A stretch of 64,000 nucleotides of DNA from Aspidiotus rigidus (Eukaryota > Arthropoda > Insecta > Hemiptera > Diaspididae). Position 1 is the stretch's first letter. Each line of letters begins with the position of its first letter. Positions 1 to 11,862 of the stretch are shown one piece after another. Both the position numbers and the translations under genes were made by a program. The notes under the pieces were generated by a model. The model was not told the origin of the DNA, did no database searches, and saw nothing but the letters and a program-made list of their open reading frames with translations. The stretch covers positions 18,015,001 through 18,079,000 of the forward strand of contig JAVHKY010000003.1 in the NCBI GenBank assembly GCA_035079385.1, in the 5' to 3' direction.

Positions 1-88
1 AGAAAAATTTCGACTCTCGAGCTATATATGATAGAAGGGGGACTTAGAAAAATTTCGACTCTCGAGCTATATATGATCTAGGCTTCCT
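1..88 (-). repeat. 45-bp satellite monomers, end of an array
   Basis: About two monomers of the window's 45-bp satellite in reverse orientation (core TCGACTCTCGAGCTATATAT, then a GGGGGACTT block). The array continues off the left edge. An isolated monomer lies at about 620-668. Confidence 0.85.
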
Positions 89-420
89 GAAGAATCTTTC
101 TTTCCTCCACCAAGTTGGTTTTTCACCTCTTCAGTAAATTCTACTGCAAAAATTGGTGTCATACCTCAATTATTGGTCGAAATTGGTCATTTTTGTGGTT
201 GATTTTGGTCGTTACAGTTCTCAAGAGGCCCACCAACTACTCATACTACTCTGGTCCTCTGAAGGCATTGGATCTTTACGAATCGAAAGAAGACGTTTCA
301 TGGTATCTACAAAAAAAATCTGGGTCTTTGTAAACGAAATAGTTTATGAGGCACACTGCCGAGGTAGGGAAGCCGGAGCCATTTTGACATGTTTTATGTC
401 TTTTGTCTCGCCATACCCCG

Positions 421-595
421 ATTTTGAAATTCGCGAGTACACCCCCGTCAAGAGAGACCGTGCGCGTGCACATCTCTACCCCATGGGTGATTCAGAAATT
501 TGCGAGTACTCCCCGCGTGCGCGTGCACATCTCTACCCAGTGGGTGATTCAAAAATATGCGAGTATATGATATATCCTCGTGCGCGTGCGCATCC
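421..595. repeat. GC-rich tandem repeat with GTGCGCGTGC cores
   Basis: Three copies of a unit of roughly 55-65 bp. Each holds an alternating purine-pyrimidine block (GTGCGCGTGCAC or a variant), then CATCTCTACCC and a GTGATTCA..AAAT.TGCGAGTA segment. The stretch stays open in one frame (153-668), but the protein is only repeats and I do not call it a gene. Confidence 0.7.
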
Positions 596-655
596 CCTAA
601 TTGTTTACGTCCGGGCTACGTATGATAGGAGGGGGACTTGGAAAAATGTCTTCCT

Positions 656-900
656 CCGAGCTATATAATATGATAGAAGAGCCTAGTTAGTATAGACCTA
701 GTATATATGATGTATATTAGGCCTAGTTAGTATAAAGCTGGTTGGTATAGGCCTAGTATAGTATATTAAGCCCATTATAATGAAGGCTGGAGTTTGAAAT
801 TGTTTAGGCTACATATTATAGGCCTAGTATGGTACTTTTACCTCTATGCTACAAATGATAGGAATTTTTAGGGTACTTATTATAGACTTAGTATTGTATA
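656..900. repeat. TAGGCCTAGTATA-rich repeat filler
   Basis: Short degenerate copies of palindrome-like words (TAGGCCTA, CCTAGTATA, GTATATTA) recur irregularly. The same vocabulary appears at about 14170-14250, 16265-16340, 52860-53060 and 57710-57800, always close to the 45-bp satellite elements, so it looks like a building block of that family. Confidence 0.55.
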
Positions 901-2479
901 TTGAGCTCAGTCTAGTCGGAATGGGTCGAAAACTCCTAGCCACACTGGAAGAAATCGTTCGTTTACGGGACGGTCGCGAATGTGCTGCAGATTCCGAAGG
1001 ATTCAAGACTTTGAATTGGGAATGGAGGCATTACGACTGCACCCAATTCAAACGAAAGGAAACGCAAATGCTACTTCTGTGGCGACAATGCGCAAACTTT
1101 GTATTGCTGTTGAAAATTCCTCACCCTATCGACCAAAGCCAGAAACCAATTTGTAAGAAAACAACGTTTGTATCCAGAATACTTCAAAGCCATCCAATTC
1201 TCTCACATTTTCACAAATGGACATTTTCGGCAAGAATCATCGGCAATAAATTGAGCCTCGATGACTTCCTTTGGCAAAAATCATCGGCAATCAATTGAAC
1301 CTCGATGGATTCCTGTACCACCGATCACGACGGTTTAAAAGCAGAACGTATTGAGATTGCAAGAGAATGCGCAACGGTGAATGCTGTCAATGAAGGATCC
1401 ACGGAGTTGTTTAATCTGCGCGAGAGTCTCATCACTTATGAAGACCTTACCCCATCCAAGGCGACCACAATTACATGATGCCAGGCCGCCAATCTTAATA
1501 AACGCAAAAAATCCCCAGTAGGAGAAGAAAAGATCACCAAATTAAAGTTTCGCCTAATATAAGGTAGTGAACCTTAACCTTCCGTAAGTCTCATCACCGA
1601 AGTGGGACAGAAAACGCTAACGTGGGGCACAAAGTCAACCTTGAACTGAGTTTAGAAATATGATAATTGTCAAGAGATTTTTCAAGTTTTGAACGATACG
1701 CAGTGAAGGTGTTCGAAAAATATCGAATCGTGCGATCATTAAAATAGGTAGTTATTAGAATAAAATTGAAAAATCCTCGCCTCAACGTACAACCAATGGA
1801 AGAGACAGTGCGAAGAGTGAACAAAGGGTGCAACAAGTTTTTTTTCCCCCGAAAAATTGAGAAACAAAAATTCTCGTCTCGAGTAAATTGTGCTTGAAAC
1901 GTTATTTAACGAATTATCATAAGCTGAAGCATTCGGGATATCAATTTCTAGAGAAGCAACAAGAGGATTGATGATGGTGATATTTTCTGCAATAAGCATA
2001 ATAATACGTCGTACCTCAGTCTTCCGATATTTTTTCCCATCGCGAATGCTAATATGACTAACGTAGACCACATCCTCAAATCACATTATACGGAAAGAAC
2101 CGATCTTGTATACATTTAAAAATGATTGGTAAATTTAAAAAAATTCGGAAGCAATGTACGTAAGTAATCAATAGTCATAAAATAGTAATAAAGTACGATT
2201 GTAGGGCAGGTCAAAGAGAGAAAAAAGTCGCATTAAATCACTTTGTCAAACTTTGACCCCCTATATATGTATTACAGAAACGTATTATGACAAAATACAT
2301 GTGCACTATGCTCAATCGCTAGGAGCGGGATATCAAGATTTTCCATCATGGGATTTCACATCGTTAATTATCAACGGAGTGAGACTTGTTATTTAGGCAG
2401 TATGCTTGTTGACATGTTACGACGTAAACGCGATTAGCTCTGTAATTTACTTCGCCTTCAAAGCGCTGACGTACTAACA
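901..2479. other. no recognised gene
   Basis: AT-rich sequence with short open frames (846-1298 and 1739-2071 are the longest). None shows a known motif, splice structure or codon pattern that I trust. A near-repeat TTTGGCAAAAATCATCGGCAAT occurs at about 1228-1295. Confidence 0.4.
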
Positions 2480-2612
2480 ATGTTTTCCCATTTTTGTGCG
2501 CCCTTTTTTTTCTTTGTCATTGTTCTAATCGGAGCTGCAACGGCCGGATTTGCGACCAAAAACGTACCAAACTCGGAGTACGGGTTTCGCTCTTCGTCAT
2601 ACACAAAGAATA
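2480..2612 (+). CDS. candidate first exon of a small secreted protein
   Basis: An ATG at 2480 opens a 44-codon frame. It begins MFSHFCAP, continues with a hydrophobic core (FFFFVIVLIGAATAGFA) typical of a secretion signal, and then a short polar stretch ending SSSYTKN. The frame runs into a consensus GTAAGT donor at 2613 after one extra base (phase 1). The acceptors of the secreted-protein exons at 9384 and 10175 expect exactly this phase, so it could be the first exon of that family or of another small secreted peptide. The distance to those exons (about 6.8 kb, including a large foldback) makes direct joining uncertain, and I found no second exon nearby. Reading as a signal peptide is from sequence; the link to the family is inference. 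Confidence 0.4.
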
Positions 2613-3528
2613 GTAAGTTGTCAACCTGCTGACAATAATTTTGTAGAGTATCGTTCTCGTGTACATGTCGTTGGCGTATTTGCTGATAAGCCTTTTCGTA
2701 AAATGCGCTGTCACACTGTAATCCGTCGTACGAATCGTAGAATATTCCTAGCTAAGTTTTTTCGAGCTCTTTCAGTTTTGGATTTTCAAATACGTAATAA
2801 TACGGGAATTATTCGAACCGGTGACATGCGTCAGGATCGCTAACAACGCGTGTGTTTCGATCAACAATTCTGGTACTCTTGCCGAATACGAAAGGGGTGT
2901 CAAAAGTCCAAACTATGGTGGTCAATGGGAAAAAAAAGAATAATTTGGGATAAACTCTTGAATAGAACCGAATTAGAGGTTTATCTCGTTGGTAGAAGGT
3001 ATGTTTGTGGACATCTTTCATGTCAGGAAGGCAAATTTGCATTATTTCATTTTTCTCCCATATAGCGCCATAGTTTACGCTGCAGCGCATCGCTAGCCTG
3101 CCCAATTCGAATATATCTAGTGAAGCGGGAAGGGGGAGTTGAAGGTTTGCTGTCAAAAGTTTCAGTCTTCTTCCCTTGGATCCGAATAAAGCTCACTCTC
3201 CTATTCCTCCGATAGAGGTAAAAAAATGACGTTATAGCTATTTTCATCTTTCTTTTTTTAAATAGCTCAGCTCCAGCAAGTCAAAAAACTTTGGAGATGT
3301 CTCCAACAATACAGCGCGGACCTTTGTACAATTTTGAGCTCTGTATTTTTGAAGAAGGATGAAATTAGGCTATCTATTAGCTAGAAACAGGGTAAGTTCT
3401 CTCAATCGATTAATCAAGGACTAAAACTGAGTTCCTTATATCGATACGTTTCATGTCTTTGCTTTTGTTCAACCCCTAATTTTCAAATTTCGGTCCTCCT
3501 CTACAGCCGGACAAACCTTAGGTTAGGA

Positions 3529-3579
3529 CCGGAAGAAGACATACTCAAACGTCGTCGTTTGAGTACGTCTTCTTCCGGT
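3529..3579. repeat. hairpin, 23-bp arms
   Basis: The arm CCGGAAGAAGACATACTCAA.. is followed after three or four bases by its reverse complement with one mismatch (AT versus GT). The direct repeat CTTAGGTTAGGAC lies on both sides (about 3517 and 3616). Probably a tiny foldback element. Confidence 0.75.
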
Positions 3580-3644
3580 ATATCTGGCCATAAATTGAGA
3601 AACCGCATTGATTCTTAGGTTAGGACTTGAAAAATTGTATCTTG

Positions 3645-3645
<1 letters not shown>

Positions 3646-3736
<91 letters not shown>
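3646..3736. repeat. (GA)n microsatellite
   Basis: About 45 uninterrupted GA dinucleotides. The complementary (CT)n type recurs at about 37291-37350. Confidence 0.97.
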
Positions 3737-3738
<2 letters not shown>

Positions 3739-4184
3739 CTGAATAGATGAAGATCAAGTTTCAAAAGTGTATAAAATTTACAAGATCTCATCTTGGGGTA
3801 CCAAGATTATTCTGGATGATGAATTCTCAGTTATTTGTTTTGTTGGGGGAGGATCTTCAGAACCGGCCGCGAACGCGTCCGTGCCCAACTTTTTTGTTTC
3901 ACCATCATTTTCGAAAAAATATCCTTGATTATGATAATGGGAGAAGTTTTGATCAGCAGGATATGTATGATAAGAGAGGGACTTGGAAGAATTGAGACCT
4001 ATCTTGGACGACTTGGGTTATTTTAATTTCGATCTGTTCCACAGTGGTTCAATATAGAATATAGAACACATAAAAATCACCTTATTCCATCAAAAATTCT
4101 CCAGAGCTTATGGACAAACTAAAATATCGCACACGCCTCCTCAATAGGCTATTCTTGTATCAAAAAACTGAATGACTAACTCTA

Positions 4185-4211
4185 CCCCCCCCCCGCCCCC
4201 CCCCCCCCCCG
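4185..4211. repeat. poly(C) tract
   Basis: A run of C broken by one G, immediately upstream of the decayed non-LTR endonuclease. Length in an assembly may be unreliable here. Confidence 0.9.
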
Positions 4212-4249
4212 CTCATCGTCAAACATTCAGGATATTGTCCTGAAATCGC

Positions 4250-4865
4250 AATTGATTGCTCTCTCGTAAACTGGAACTAGCCCAATTCCTTCAATCTCAA
4301 GACATCGATATAGCTCTATTGTCTGAAACCCATCTAATTGCCAAAATCCAAGGTTACCAACTCCATCTGTGTAATCACCCAAGCGACTTTTCATACTGGG
4401 GAACCGCGATTTACAACGAACAGAACATCACTCACCATGTTCCACCTAGCTCACTGTACCCCAGCAATCCAGCTGGCTTGCAAATCAGCGCGACTGCATT
4501 GTGGAACTGCCATCAACATAGGGGGCCATCTACTGTCCATCACGGCATAACATACACAACAACCTATTCAATGATGCATTTCAGAGTATTGGTACCAAAT
4601 GGATTGTTGGTGGTGACTACAACTCCAAGTGGTTCTGGACTAACCAACAGCAGAGGGAGGAACTGTTCCGCACTATTTCCAGCAATGGAGCAGGCTGCAT
4701 CTCAGCCAGAGAACCAACCAACTGATTTTAAAAAAGCTTCTCGACTGCATCGACTTTTTCATTACCAAAGGCATTTCTATCAATTACACGAAAAATATAT
4801 AGAACGAAATACACAAGCTGGGTCATGATTTCAACTGTCGATGATGAGGTTCAAAGACGGGTACG
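4250..4865 (+). pseudogene. non-LTR retrotransposon endonuclease remnant
   Basis: Fragment of the apurinic-type endonuclease (EEP fold) that nicks target DNA for jockey-like non-LTR retrotransposons. The open frame 4256-4828 starts with the family's N-terminal pattern: KLELAQFLQSQDIDIALLSETHL, in which SETH is the conserved metal-binding glutamate region, then ..GYQLHLCNHP. The match then leaves this frame. A second conserved block, VGGDYNSKWFWT (equivalent of GDFNAKH..WG), is read in another frame at about 4594-4640 and runs into stops near 4725. At least one frameshift and several stops make it dead. No reverse transcriptase follows, so the copy is truncated at 3'. Endonuclease identity rests on two motifs in the right order. 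Confidence 0.75.
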
Positions 4866-5667
4866 TAACGCAGTGGGAACGCGACCAATGTTAGGGTGAA
4901 GGTCAGAGATCAGCCGGAGAACTTCGGTCTCAGTGAAGTTCACCACTCGAGAAGTAAATGAAGAACACTGGTTAGTGGTGCGGAGAGGTCGGTTTGATTG
5001 CGAGATTTCTGAGCAGTGAGTAGTTCCAACTTACGTAACTTTGTTTCATGATAGTCTGAATGGACTATTGTCCGTCTACAGTGAGCAGATGCTAATTGCA
5101 GAGTCTGAAACTGCGTACAAGAGAGTGTTTTTGATAGGCTTTCTTGCAGAGTCCCTTTGAACCTAAACTACGTCAGGTACCTGTATCTAAACCTCATAAT
5201 TGACATTAATATGGGTCATATCCACAAGGAAAATATCCATTTCATAATTTTAACTTGTTGATGACGTGACGTACAAAGCAGACATAGCCTTAAGTCATTC
5301 ATCAGAAGACATGAAAGGTGATATTTATATTATTCGACTCCACCAGAACACTTCTTTATAACGGACTCACGCCACGATGAACTTTGCAGATTCTCATCCC
5401 CGAAAATTTTCCAGATATTTCAGATTTCTAATATTTCCTTCATGATTGAATCGCCGCGTTGGTCCATCCATAAATGAAAACAATAAAAAGGCGTTGTACA
5501 TTTACACCGTCTACGTTTCAATTAATAAGCTCATATCTGACCTTCCAACGGACTAGGGCCCTTAGGGTTAAAACATTACTGTTATTTTTAAAAATTCCTG
5601 TAAATAAAGGCTCTAGCCGGGTAAGGTGGGGGGGGGGGGATGACCTTGGTTGGAAAATGTTTCAAAT

Positions 5668-8600
5668 GTCCGTCAAAATGTTGTCCCCAATGAGAAAACT
5701 CGAAATCCAAAAAATTGGACCCATCCGCTCACCCACATGGGCTACAGAGTGGTTTTTAGGCCTAAAATCCAAATGGCTATATCTCAGCCAATAATGATCG
5801 TACAGCAATGAAACTTGAGGACATTTTAGCATATGTGAATGTTCATCCATGGTATTCTTTAAAAAAAAAAACATTCATATTTTCCCTAGTTTCTAGCTAT
5901 AACAAAACTCAAACTCGAATAAAAAGAAATCGGGGGGGGAGGCACCTGGGGAAAATCATTCATTTGAAGCGCCATACCCTCTACTACAACATACATGAGT
6001 ACCATAGTCCTCGGTGAAGTGCAACATTCCCCAAAAAATCAATATTTAATGAATTTCTGTGATTTTTCCATGAATAGCGGGGTGAACTATGACTGCTACC
6101 GCAATAGACCGCGAGAAATCAATGGTCAATGTTCGAGGTGAAAAATACACACTCCTCCATGAGATGAAATGGGAATGTTGATAGACCAAAAATATATTTT
6201 TAGTATTTCGTTTATCGATTTGGTCAATTCTTATGTAAACACGTCCACCGATTACGTGGAGTACGTTAGATTGAGAAAAATAGTTGAAAAATTCTCCAGT
6301 CGCTGGAACAGTCTGAAAATAGAAGAGAAGTGAGAAAATCCACTTTTTCACCCTGGAGGACCGTGAGTTTTGGTATTTCATTCATCAAATAGGTCAGTTC
6401 TCACGTAAACATGTACGCCAAGTTTGAAAAAAATAGTCAAAAAATTCTCCAGTCGTTTTAATGGTCTGGAAATGACAATAAATCGGGGAAATCCACTTTT
6501 TCACCCTGGAGAATCGTGAGTTTTGGTATTTTATTCCACAATTCGTTCAATTTTTATGTAAACATGTCCGCTGAGTTTGAAAAAAATAGTCAAAAAATTC
6601 TCCAGTTTCTGGGATGCCCTGAAAATAGTAAATACTCCAGGTAATCCAATTTTCCAACATGGAAAACCGTGATTTTTCATATTCTGTTTATCAACAAGGT
6701 CAATTCTTATGTAAATACATCCGCCGAGTTAGTGAATAAATTCTCCAGTCGCTGGAACGATCTAGAAATAGTAACAAATCCAGAAAATCAACTTTTTCAA
6801 CATGGAGAGCCCTAATTTTTGGTATGTTGTTCATCAAAAAGGTCAAATCTTATGTTAATACCTCCGCCGAGTTTGAAAAAAAATAGTCCAGAAATTCTTC
6901 AGTCGCTTGAATAGTGTGAAAATTTAAAATTGAAAATATCTGGTATTTGAACTTGGAGAATCGTGATTTTTTTAAGGTCAATTTTTGAGTACATACATCC
7001 CTATTCGAAAAAAAATTCAATAAATTCTCCAGACGCTCATTAGTATGGTCGATTCTTCTAAGAACACTTACGCCGAGTTTTAAAAAAATTAAAAAAAATT
7101 CTCCAGTCGTTGGGACGCTTTGAAAATATTAAAAAATCAAAGATACACACCCGCCACAATGATTCATGTGTTACTTTTCGCCCCTCGAGTCGCAGCGGTA
7201 CAAATTGTGTTACTGATAGCCGTGCACTCGCATGATGTGGAGGAATCCTTTTCCGAGACACAAGAAGACAATCATCTCCTTTGTATTGTCGTGCTCATGA
7301 ATTCCAATATTTGAATAATTGTCACCTCAACTCGAGAGGAGATTCCAGCACTTCATGAGAGTACACGGCTCCCAGTAACACAGTTCGTACCTCTACGACT
7401 TTAGGAGAACAAAAATAAACATTCAACACTTCAGAGTAAAGGAAATGAATCTTAGGGGTGGGTGTGTATCGGTTTTTTACTATTTCCAGAGCGTCCTAGC
7501 GACTGGAGAATTTATTGACTAACTCGGCGGATGTATTTACATAAGAATTGACCTTGTTGATAAACAGAATATGAAAAATCACGGTTTTCCATGTTGGAAA
7601 ATTGGATTACCTGGAGTATTTACTATTTTCAGGGCATCCCAGAAACTGGAGAATTTTTTGACTATTTTTTTCAAACTCAGCGGACATGTTTACATAAAAA
7701 TTGAACGAATTGTGGAATAAAATACCAAAACTCACGATTCTCCAGAGTGAAAAAGTGGATTTCCCCGATTTATTGTCATTTCCAGACCATTACAGCGGCT
7801 GGAGAATTTTTTGAATATTTTTTTCAAACTTGGCGTACATGTTTACTTAGGAATTGAACGCATTGATGAATGAAATACCAAAACTCACGGTCCTCCAGGG
7901 TGAAAAAGTGGATATTCTCTAATTTTTGTCATTTCCAGAACGTTCCAGCGACTGGAGAATTTTTTGACTATTTTTTTCAAACTCGGCGAACATGTTTACG
8001 TGAGAACTGACCTATTTGATGAATGAAATACCAAAACTCACGGTCCTCCAGGGTGAAAAAGTGGATTTTCTCACTTCTCTTCTATTTTCAGACTGTTCCA
8101 GCGACTGGAGAATTTTTCAACTATTTTTCTCAATCTAACGTACTCCACCTAATCGGTGGACGTGTTTACATAAGAATTGATCAAATCGATAAACGAAATA
8201 CTAAAAATATATTTTTGGTCTATCAACATTCCCATTTCATCTCATGGAGGAGTGTGTATTTTTCACCTCGAACATTGACCATTGATCTCTCGCGATCTAT
8301 TGCGGTAGCAGTCATAGTTCACCCCGCTATTCATGGAAAAATCACAGAAATTCATTAAATATTGATTTTTTGGGGAATGTTGCACTTCACCGAGGACTAT
8401 GGTACTCATGTATGTTGTAGTAGAGGGTATGGCGCTTCAAATGAATAATTTTCCCCAGGTGCCTCCCCCCCGATTTTTTTTTATTCGACTTTGAAGTTTT
8501 GTTATAGCTAGAAACTAGGGAAAATAGGAATGGTTTTTTTTTAAAAGAATACCATGGATGAACATTCACATATACTAAAATGTCCTCAAGTTTCATTGCT

Positions 8601-8736
8601 GTACGATCATTATTGGCTGAGATATAGCCATTTGGATTTTAGGCCTAAAAACCACTCTGCAGCCCATGTGGGTGAGCGGATGGGTCCAATTTTTTGGATT
8701 TCGAGTTTTCTCATTGGGGACAACATTTCGACGGAC
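5668..8736. mobile_element. large foldback element with internal ~150-bp repeats
   Basis: The segment 5668-6771 is repeated in inverted orientation at 7477-8736. The similarity is high enough that mirrored open frames (6046-6381 minus, 8023-8358 plus) encode nearly the same 111 residues. The inner parts of the arms are tandem units of about 150 bp, each with CTCCAGTCGCTGGAA-like, TTTTTCACCCTGGAG and TTTACATAAGAATTG words. The right arm is about 156 bp longer, one unit more than the left. The spacer 6772-7476 holds more divergent units plus the short inverted pair GATACACACCC/GGGTGTGTATC. No transposase or target duplication is seen. The mirrored frames are probably not genes. Confidence 0.8.
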
Positions 8737-8929
8737 TTTGATACATTTATACTTTACTTCCTGAATTCACAAGTGAAAGTACAAGTTCTGACGTTGGAAA
8801 AACAAGCCGAGAATACAAGATCAGATTTTTCCGGGGCAAAGCGACTGGGAGACTGATTTACCTGGTTTCTTGAAGAATCGCTCATGCCTGGTTCAGATAA
8901 AGTAGATGAGGTTTATAAGGAGATCCCGA

Positions 8930-9115
8930 ACTACCGTTTAGTTCCCGCGTTTCATTGCAATAGGCAAGTGTAGGCTTCCTTCTCGCGCATCAGAATTTTG
9001 TATAGCTCGATAAGACGCGCAGTAACGGAATGGAGGTATAGCACAATTATGAGAGGTGATATCGAAAAACGGCAATTGGAATTGTATTTAGTATCAAAAA
9101 TACTGACCTAGAAAT
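8930..9115 (+). repeat. dispersed repeat, copy 1
   Basis: Shares blocks with the reverse complement of about 12150-12360: GTTTAGTTCCC.CG.TTCATTGC, AGGCAAGTGTA, and AATTATGAGAGG..AT.GAAAAACGG. The two copies face each other across the secreted-protein exons at 9384-10500. Probably a diverged MITE family. Confidence 0.6.
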
Positions 9116-9383
9116 ATTTTTAATACCTAGTTCATATCCATTCCAAAAGATTGAAATTTGATCGCATGTGTCATCGAAAAAGTGTAATTAACATGGCGAG
9201 TCATTTTTATTTTCACTTTTAGAGTGTATTACTTGATGTATTTGTTTTTGAGCACTTTATACACATAAACAAAGTTTCTTGATTCTTATTTATATGTATT
9301 AAATATCATTAATACGCCCACAGGAACGGTATATAAGTACAATAATTCTTCCATTATTGAAACGATTTCCAATTTTTTCACAG

Positions 9384-9598
9384 AATCATCAAAGAACTGC
9401 CCAGAAGGTATGATTTTGATAAACGATAAATGTAAATATGTGCTGCCAAGTGACTCAAATGTGATACAAACACCTGCGAGTTCACACTTATCAAAAGACA
9501 ATACTGCCGTACCTCCGGAAGAAATGTCCACTTTTCCGAACTTCAAAAAATCTAAGGAAGGGTCACTTTCAATACAAAATAACAGTGCGTATCCGTAA
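9384..9598 (+). CDS. secreted Cys-motif protein exon, copy 1 (truncated)
   Basis: Starts after a good acceptor (pyrimidine tract plus CACAG, 9381-9383) in a phase that needs one base from an upstream exon. It reads SSKNCPEGMILINDKCKY, then a polar Ser/Pro/Lys-rich tail, and stops at 9596-9598. The motif C-P-x-G-x(6)-x-C is the hallmark shared with 10175-10500 and 21010-21324. Both this exon and the end of its upstream intron are duplicated about 790 bp downstream. Compared with that paralogue, it loses similarity after ..QNNSA and lacks the second Cys module; a pogo-like MITE sits 17 bp beyond the stop. Either decayed or spliced onward from near 9590. I do not know its function; small secreted proteins with such motifs are common in arthropods. 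Confidence 0.5.
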
Positions 9599-9615
9599 CT
9601 TTTGAATTCAAACTA

Positions 9616-10065
9616 CAGTGGAAACTCTATATAACGAACCCCTGTATAACGAATTCCTCTATATTACGAATTTTTCCTCGGTCCCTCCCCCTTCAATGAA
9701 TTTTACATGTTAAAAAATCTCTTTATAACGAATAATTCACTCTATATAACGAATTTTCTACAGAAATCTTGTCATTTTTTCCAAAAAAAATGTCGATTTC
9801 TGGCCTGAACTCAAACTTTTTTCTGAAAATTCTGATTCTTTGGTAAACATTTGAATATTTTCTCCAGAAAATTTGAATTTTGACGAATGTTTCAACATTT
9901 CCTTCTAAGAATGTCAACTTTCAGGTGAAATTTGAAAATTTTTATCATTCAAAATGTGGAACTTCGCAAAAATAAGACAAAAAAATGAATTTCTTTTTAA
10001 CGAATTTTCTATATAACGAATTTTTTTTGTGGTCCCTTCAGATTCGTTATATAGAGTTTCCACTG
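9616..10065. mobile_element. pogo/Tc1-mariner-type MITE
   Basis: A 450-bp non-autonomous element with 23-bp identical terminal inverted repeats starting CAGTGGAAACTC and containing TATATAACGAA, flanked by TA on both sides (9614-9615 and 10066-10067). The CAGTGG..CTCTATATAACGAA type of end is known from pogo/Tigger-like DNA transposons, which insert at TA. Further ATAACGAATT words repeat just inside both ends. No transposase frame. Confidence 0.9.
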
Positions 10066-10174
10066 TACGTACACACAAGATGTTATTACTTACATGACGA
10101 CTAAGTTATCAGTTTTTATATAGAATACGGTTTTCATTCTTCCATTATTGAAACAATTTGCAATTTTTCAACAG

Positions 10175-10500
10175 AATTATCCATGAACTGCCCAAAAGGT
10201 ACGATTTTGATAAATAATAAGTGTAAATCAAGTAACTCAAATGTGATACAAGCACCCAAGAGTTCACACTCAAAAGATGATGCTGGTGTACCTCTGAAAG
10301 AAAGGCCGACTTTTCCAAACCTCAAAAATTCTACACAAGAATTAGTTTCAAAACAAAATGACAGTGCCGAAGCGGTTGATTTCAAGAGCATTTTTCAATT
10401 AATTACTCGACCAGTCGAGGACAATTCCAACAACAAGGCGACTTTGTGTCCACCGGGAACAAAGTGGATCAGAAACAGTTGCCGTCTAATCGTGGCGTGA
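10175..10500 (+). CDS. secreted Cys-motif protein, last exon, copy 2
   Basis: Begins after the acceptor CAACAG (10169-10174) in the same phase as copy 1 and ends with TGA at 10498-10500. It encodes about 108 residues: a first module SMNCPKGTILINNKCK, a polar Ser/Lys/Glu-rich middle, and a second C-terminal module LCPPGTKWIRNSCRLIV. Both modules follow C-P-x-G-x(6,7)-C, consistent with a small disulphide loop in a secreted protein. The first exon, which should carry the signal peptide, is not identified; the exon at 2480-2612 has the right phase. Copy 1 lies 790 bp upstream and a third, intronless-looking member is at 21010. Function not recognised. Confidence 0.6.
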
Positions 10501-11862
10501 AGTTTGTTCTTTATAGCCATTAAACTAGAACTAATTACAGCCAAAAATGTTTTTATGAAGTAAGGAATATCCTGCATCATGTTTATAAGTATCATTAAAT
10601 TTTTTTTACATTATTAGCAATATTGATCACGATAGGAGCGAACGGCCTTCTGAGATAAGAAAATAGCACATTTACTAGATCAGAAGTTCCATCATACAGC
10701 CTTCAATGTCATGAGTCAAGATTACAAAGCCACGCGCTTCTGAGAGTAATATTGTTGATAAATTCGTACCTATTTTAATACTATATATAAAGTAGGTCTA
10801 AGTATCAAGATTTGGTTTGTTCGTACATACATAATTAATTTACAACTGACCCTGAATCGCGGACAAAGTTTACGTATGTGATTTCCTTTTTCCATTCTCT
10901 ATTGAAACACACTCAATAATTTTCATTCAAAGTCATCTCGTACAATCATAATGACCTCAAATACAATGGCTGCTCAAAGGTTGGGATTCTCTCTTTCAAT
11001 TTTGGACTGAATAAAAACGTTTGTTATTAGTTTAGTCATTTATAAACTCACTTTTTCGTCGTTAGTCCAGGTACACTGAAGCCAGAAAGAAGGTCTTAGA
11101 TAAACATGTTTCCTCTATCGGTACGACCGTACGCTTAGGACAGCATTTGCCACGTTTTCACTAGCAAATTGAATTCCACTTAGGACCATAATTCTCTACA
11201 CGCACCTCGAGAAATACCAAATAGTCCTTTTCTTGTACCTGCACAAGCTTCTACATATGCACTTCGGCTCGTGGTTTTTCTAAAATTTTTGCACGCATTT
11301 CAAATGTGACAAACTTCAGCGCACTCCAGTGGCGTCACGATGCATTGTGACGGAAAAAGTTACCAAACCTCTTTGGTAGAGAACTAAACGTAGAGTATTT
11401 TTGGCAAGTCACCGCTCGAAACCCAAATTTCGCCTCTTTTAAATCCCCTCTGCAGGTGAAGCTCTACGTTATTCAGTAAGACGCGGGAAAGTGTCCTGAA
11501 CAATCACAAAAAGAAAAAACGACGGCTTTTAAACGAGGGACGCAGAAAATTTGTTCTATAGAGTGAATTCTTTTTGACATTGAGACTGGAATGATTTGAT
11601 GATGACGTCATACAGTGAACCACCTGCCCAACACACATAGTTACTCCCGTGAGAATAACACAGAGCGCAAGGATCAGTGAGTTTCGAATTGAGAATACGT
11701 ACGTAATTTCTTAGTTGCCAGAAGTTTGTAGCATATTCTTGGATCCTTCAAAATTATAAATGCATGCCTTTGATTTGTAACATATTCCTCATTTTAGATT
11801 ATTTACGTAATGATCCTCGCAGCCTATAGGAGTAAATATGTACGTTGACTAATATTTAAACG

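Noticed and set aside
6046..8358. Two identical 111-codon frames as a duplicated gene pair
   Set aside because: They lie in the mirrored arms of a foldback within ~150-bp tandem repeats; identity follows from the palindrome and no domain is visible.
9286..9546. Minus-strand frames opposite the secreted-protein exons (also 10134-10391)
   Set aside because: The plus-strand readings have splice acceptors, conserved Cys modules and matching phase; the minus frames are shadows.
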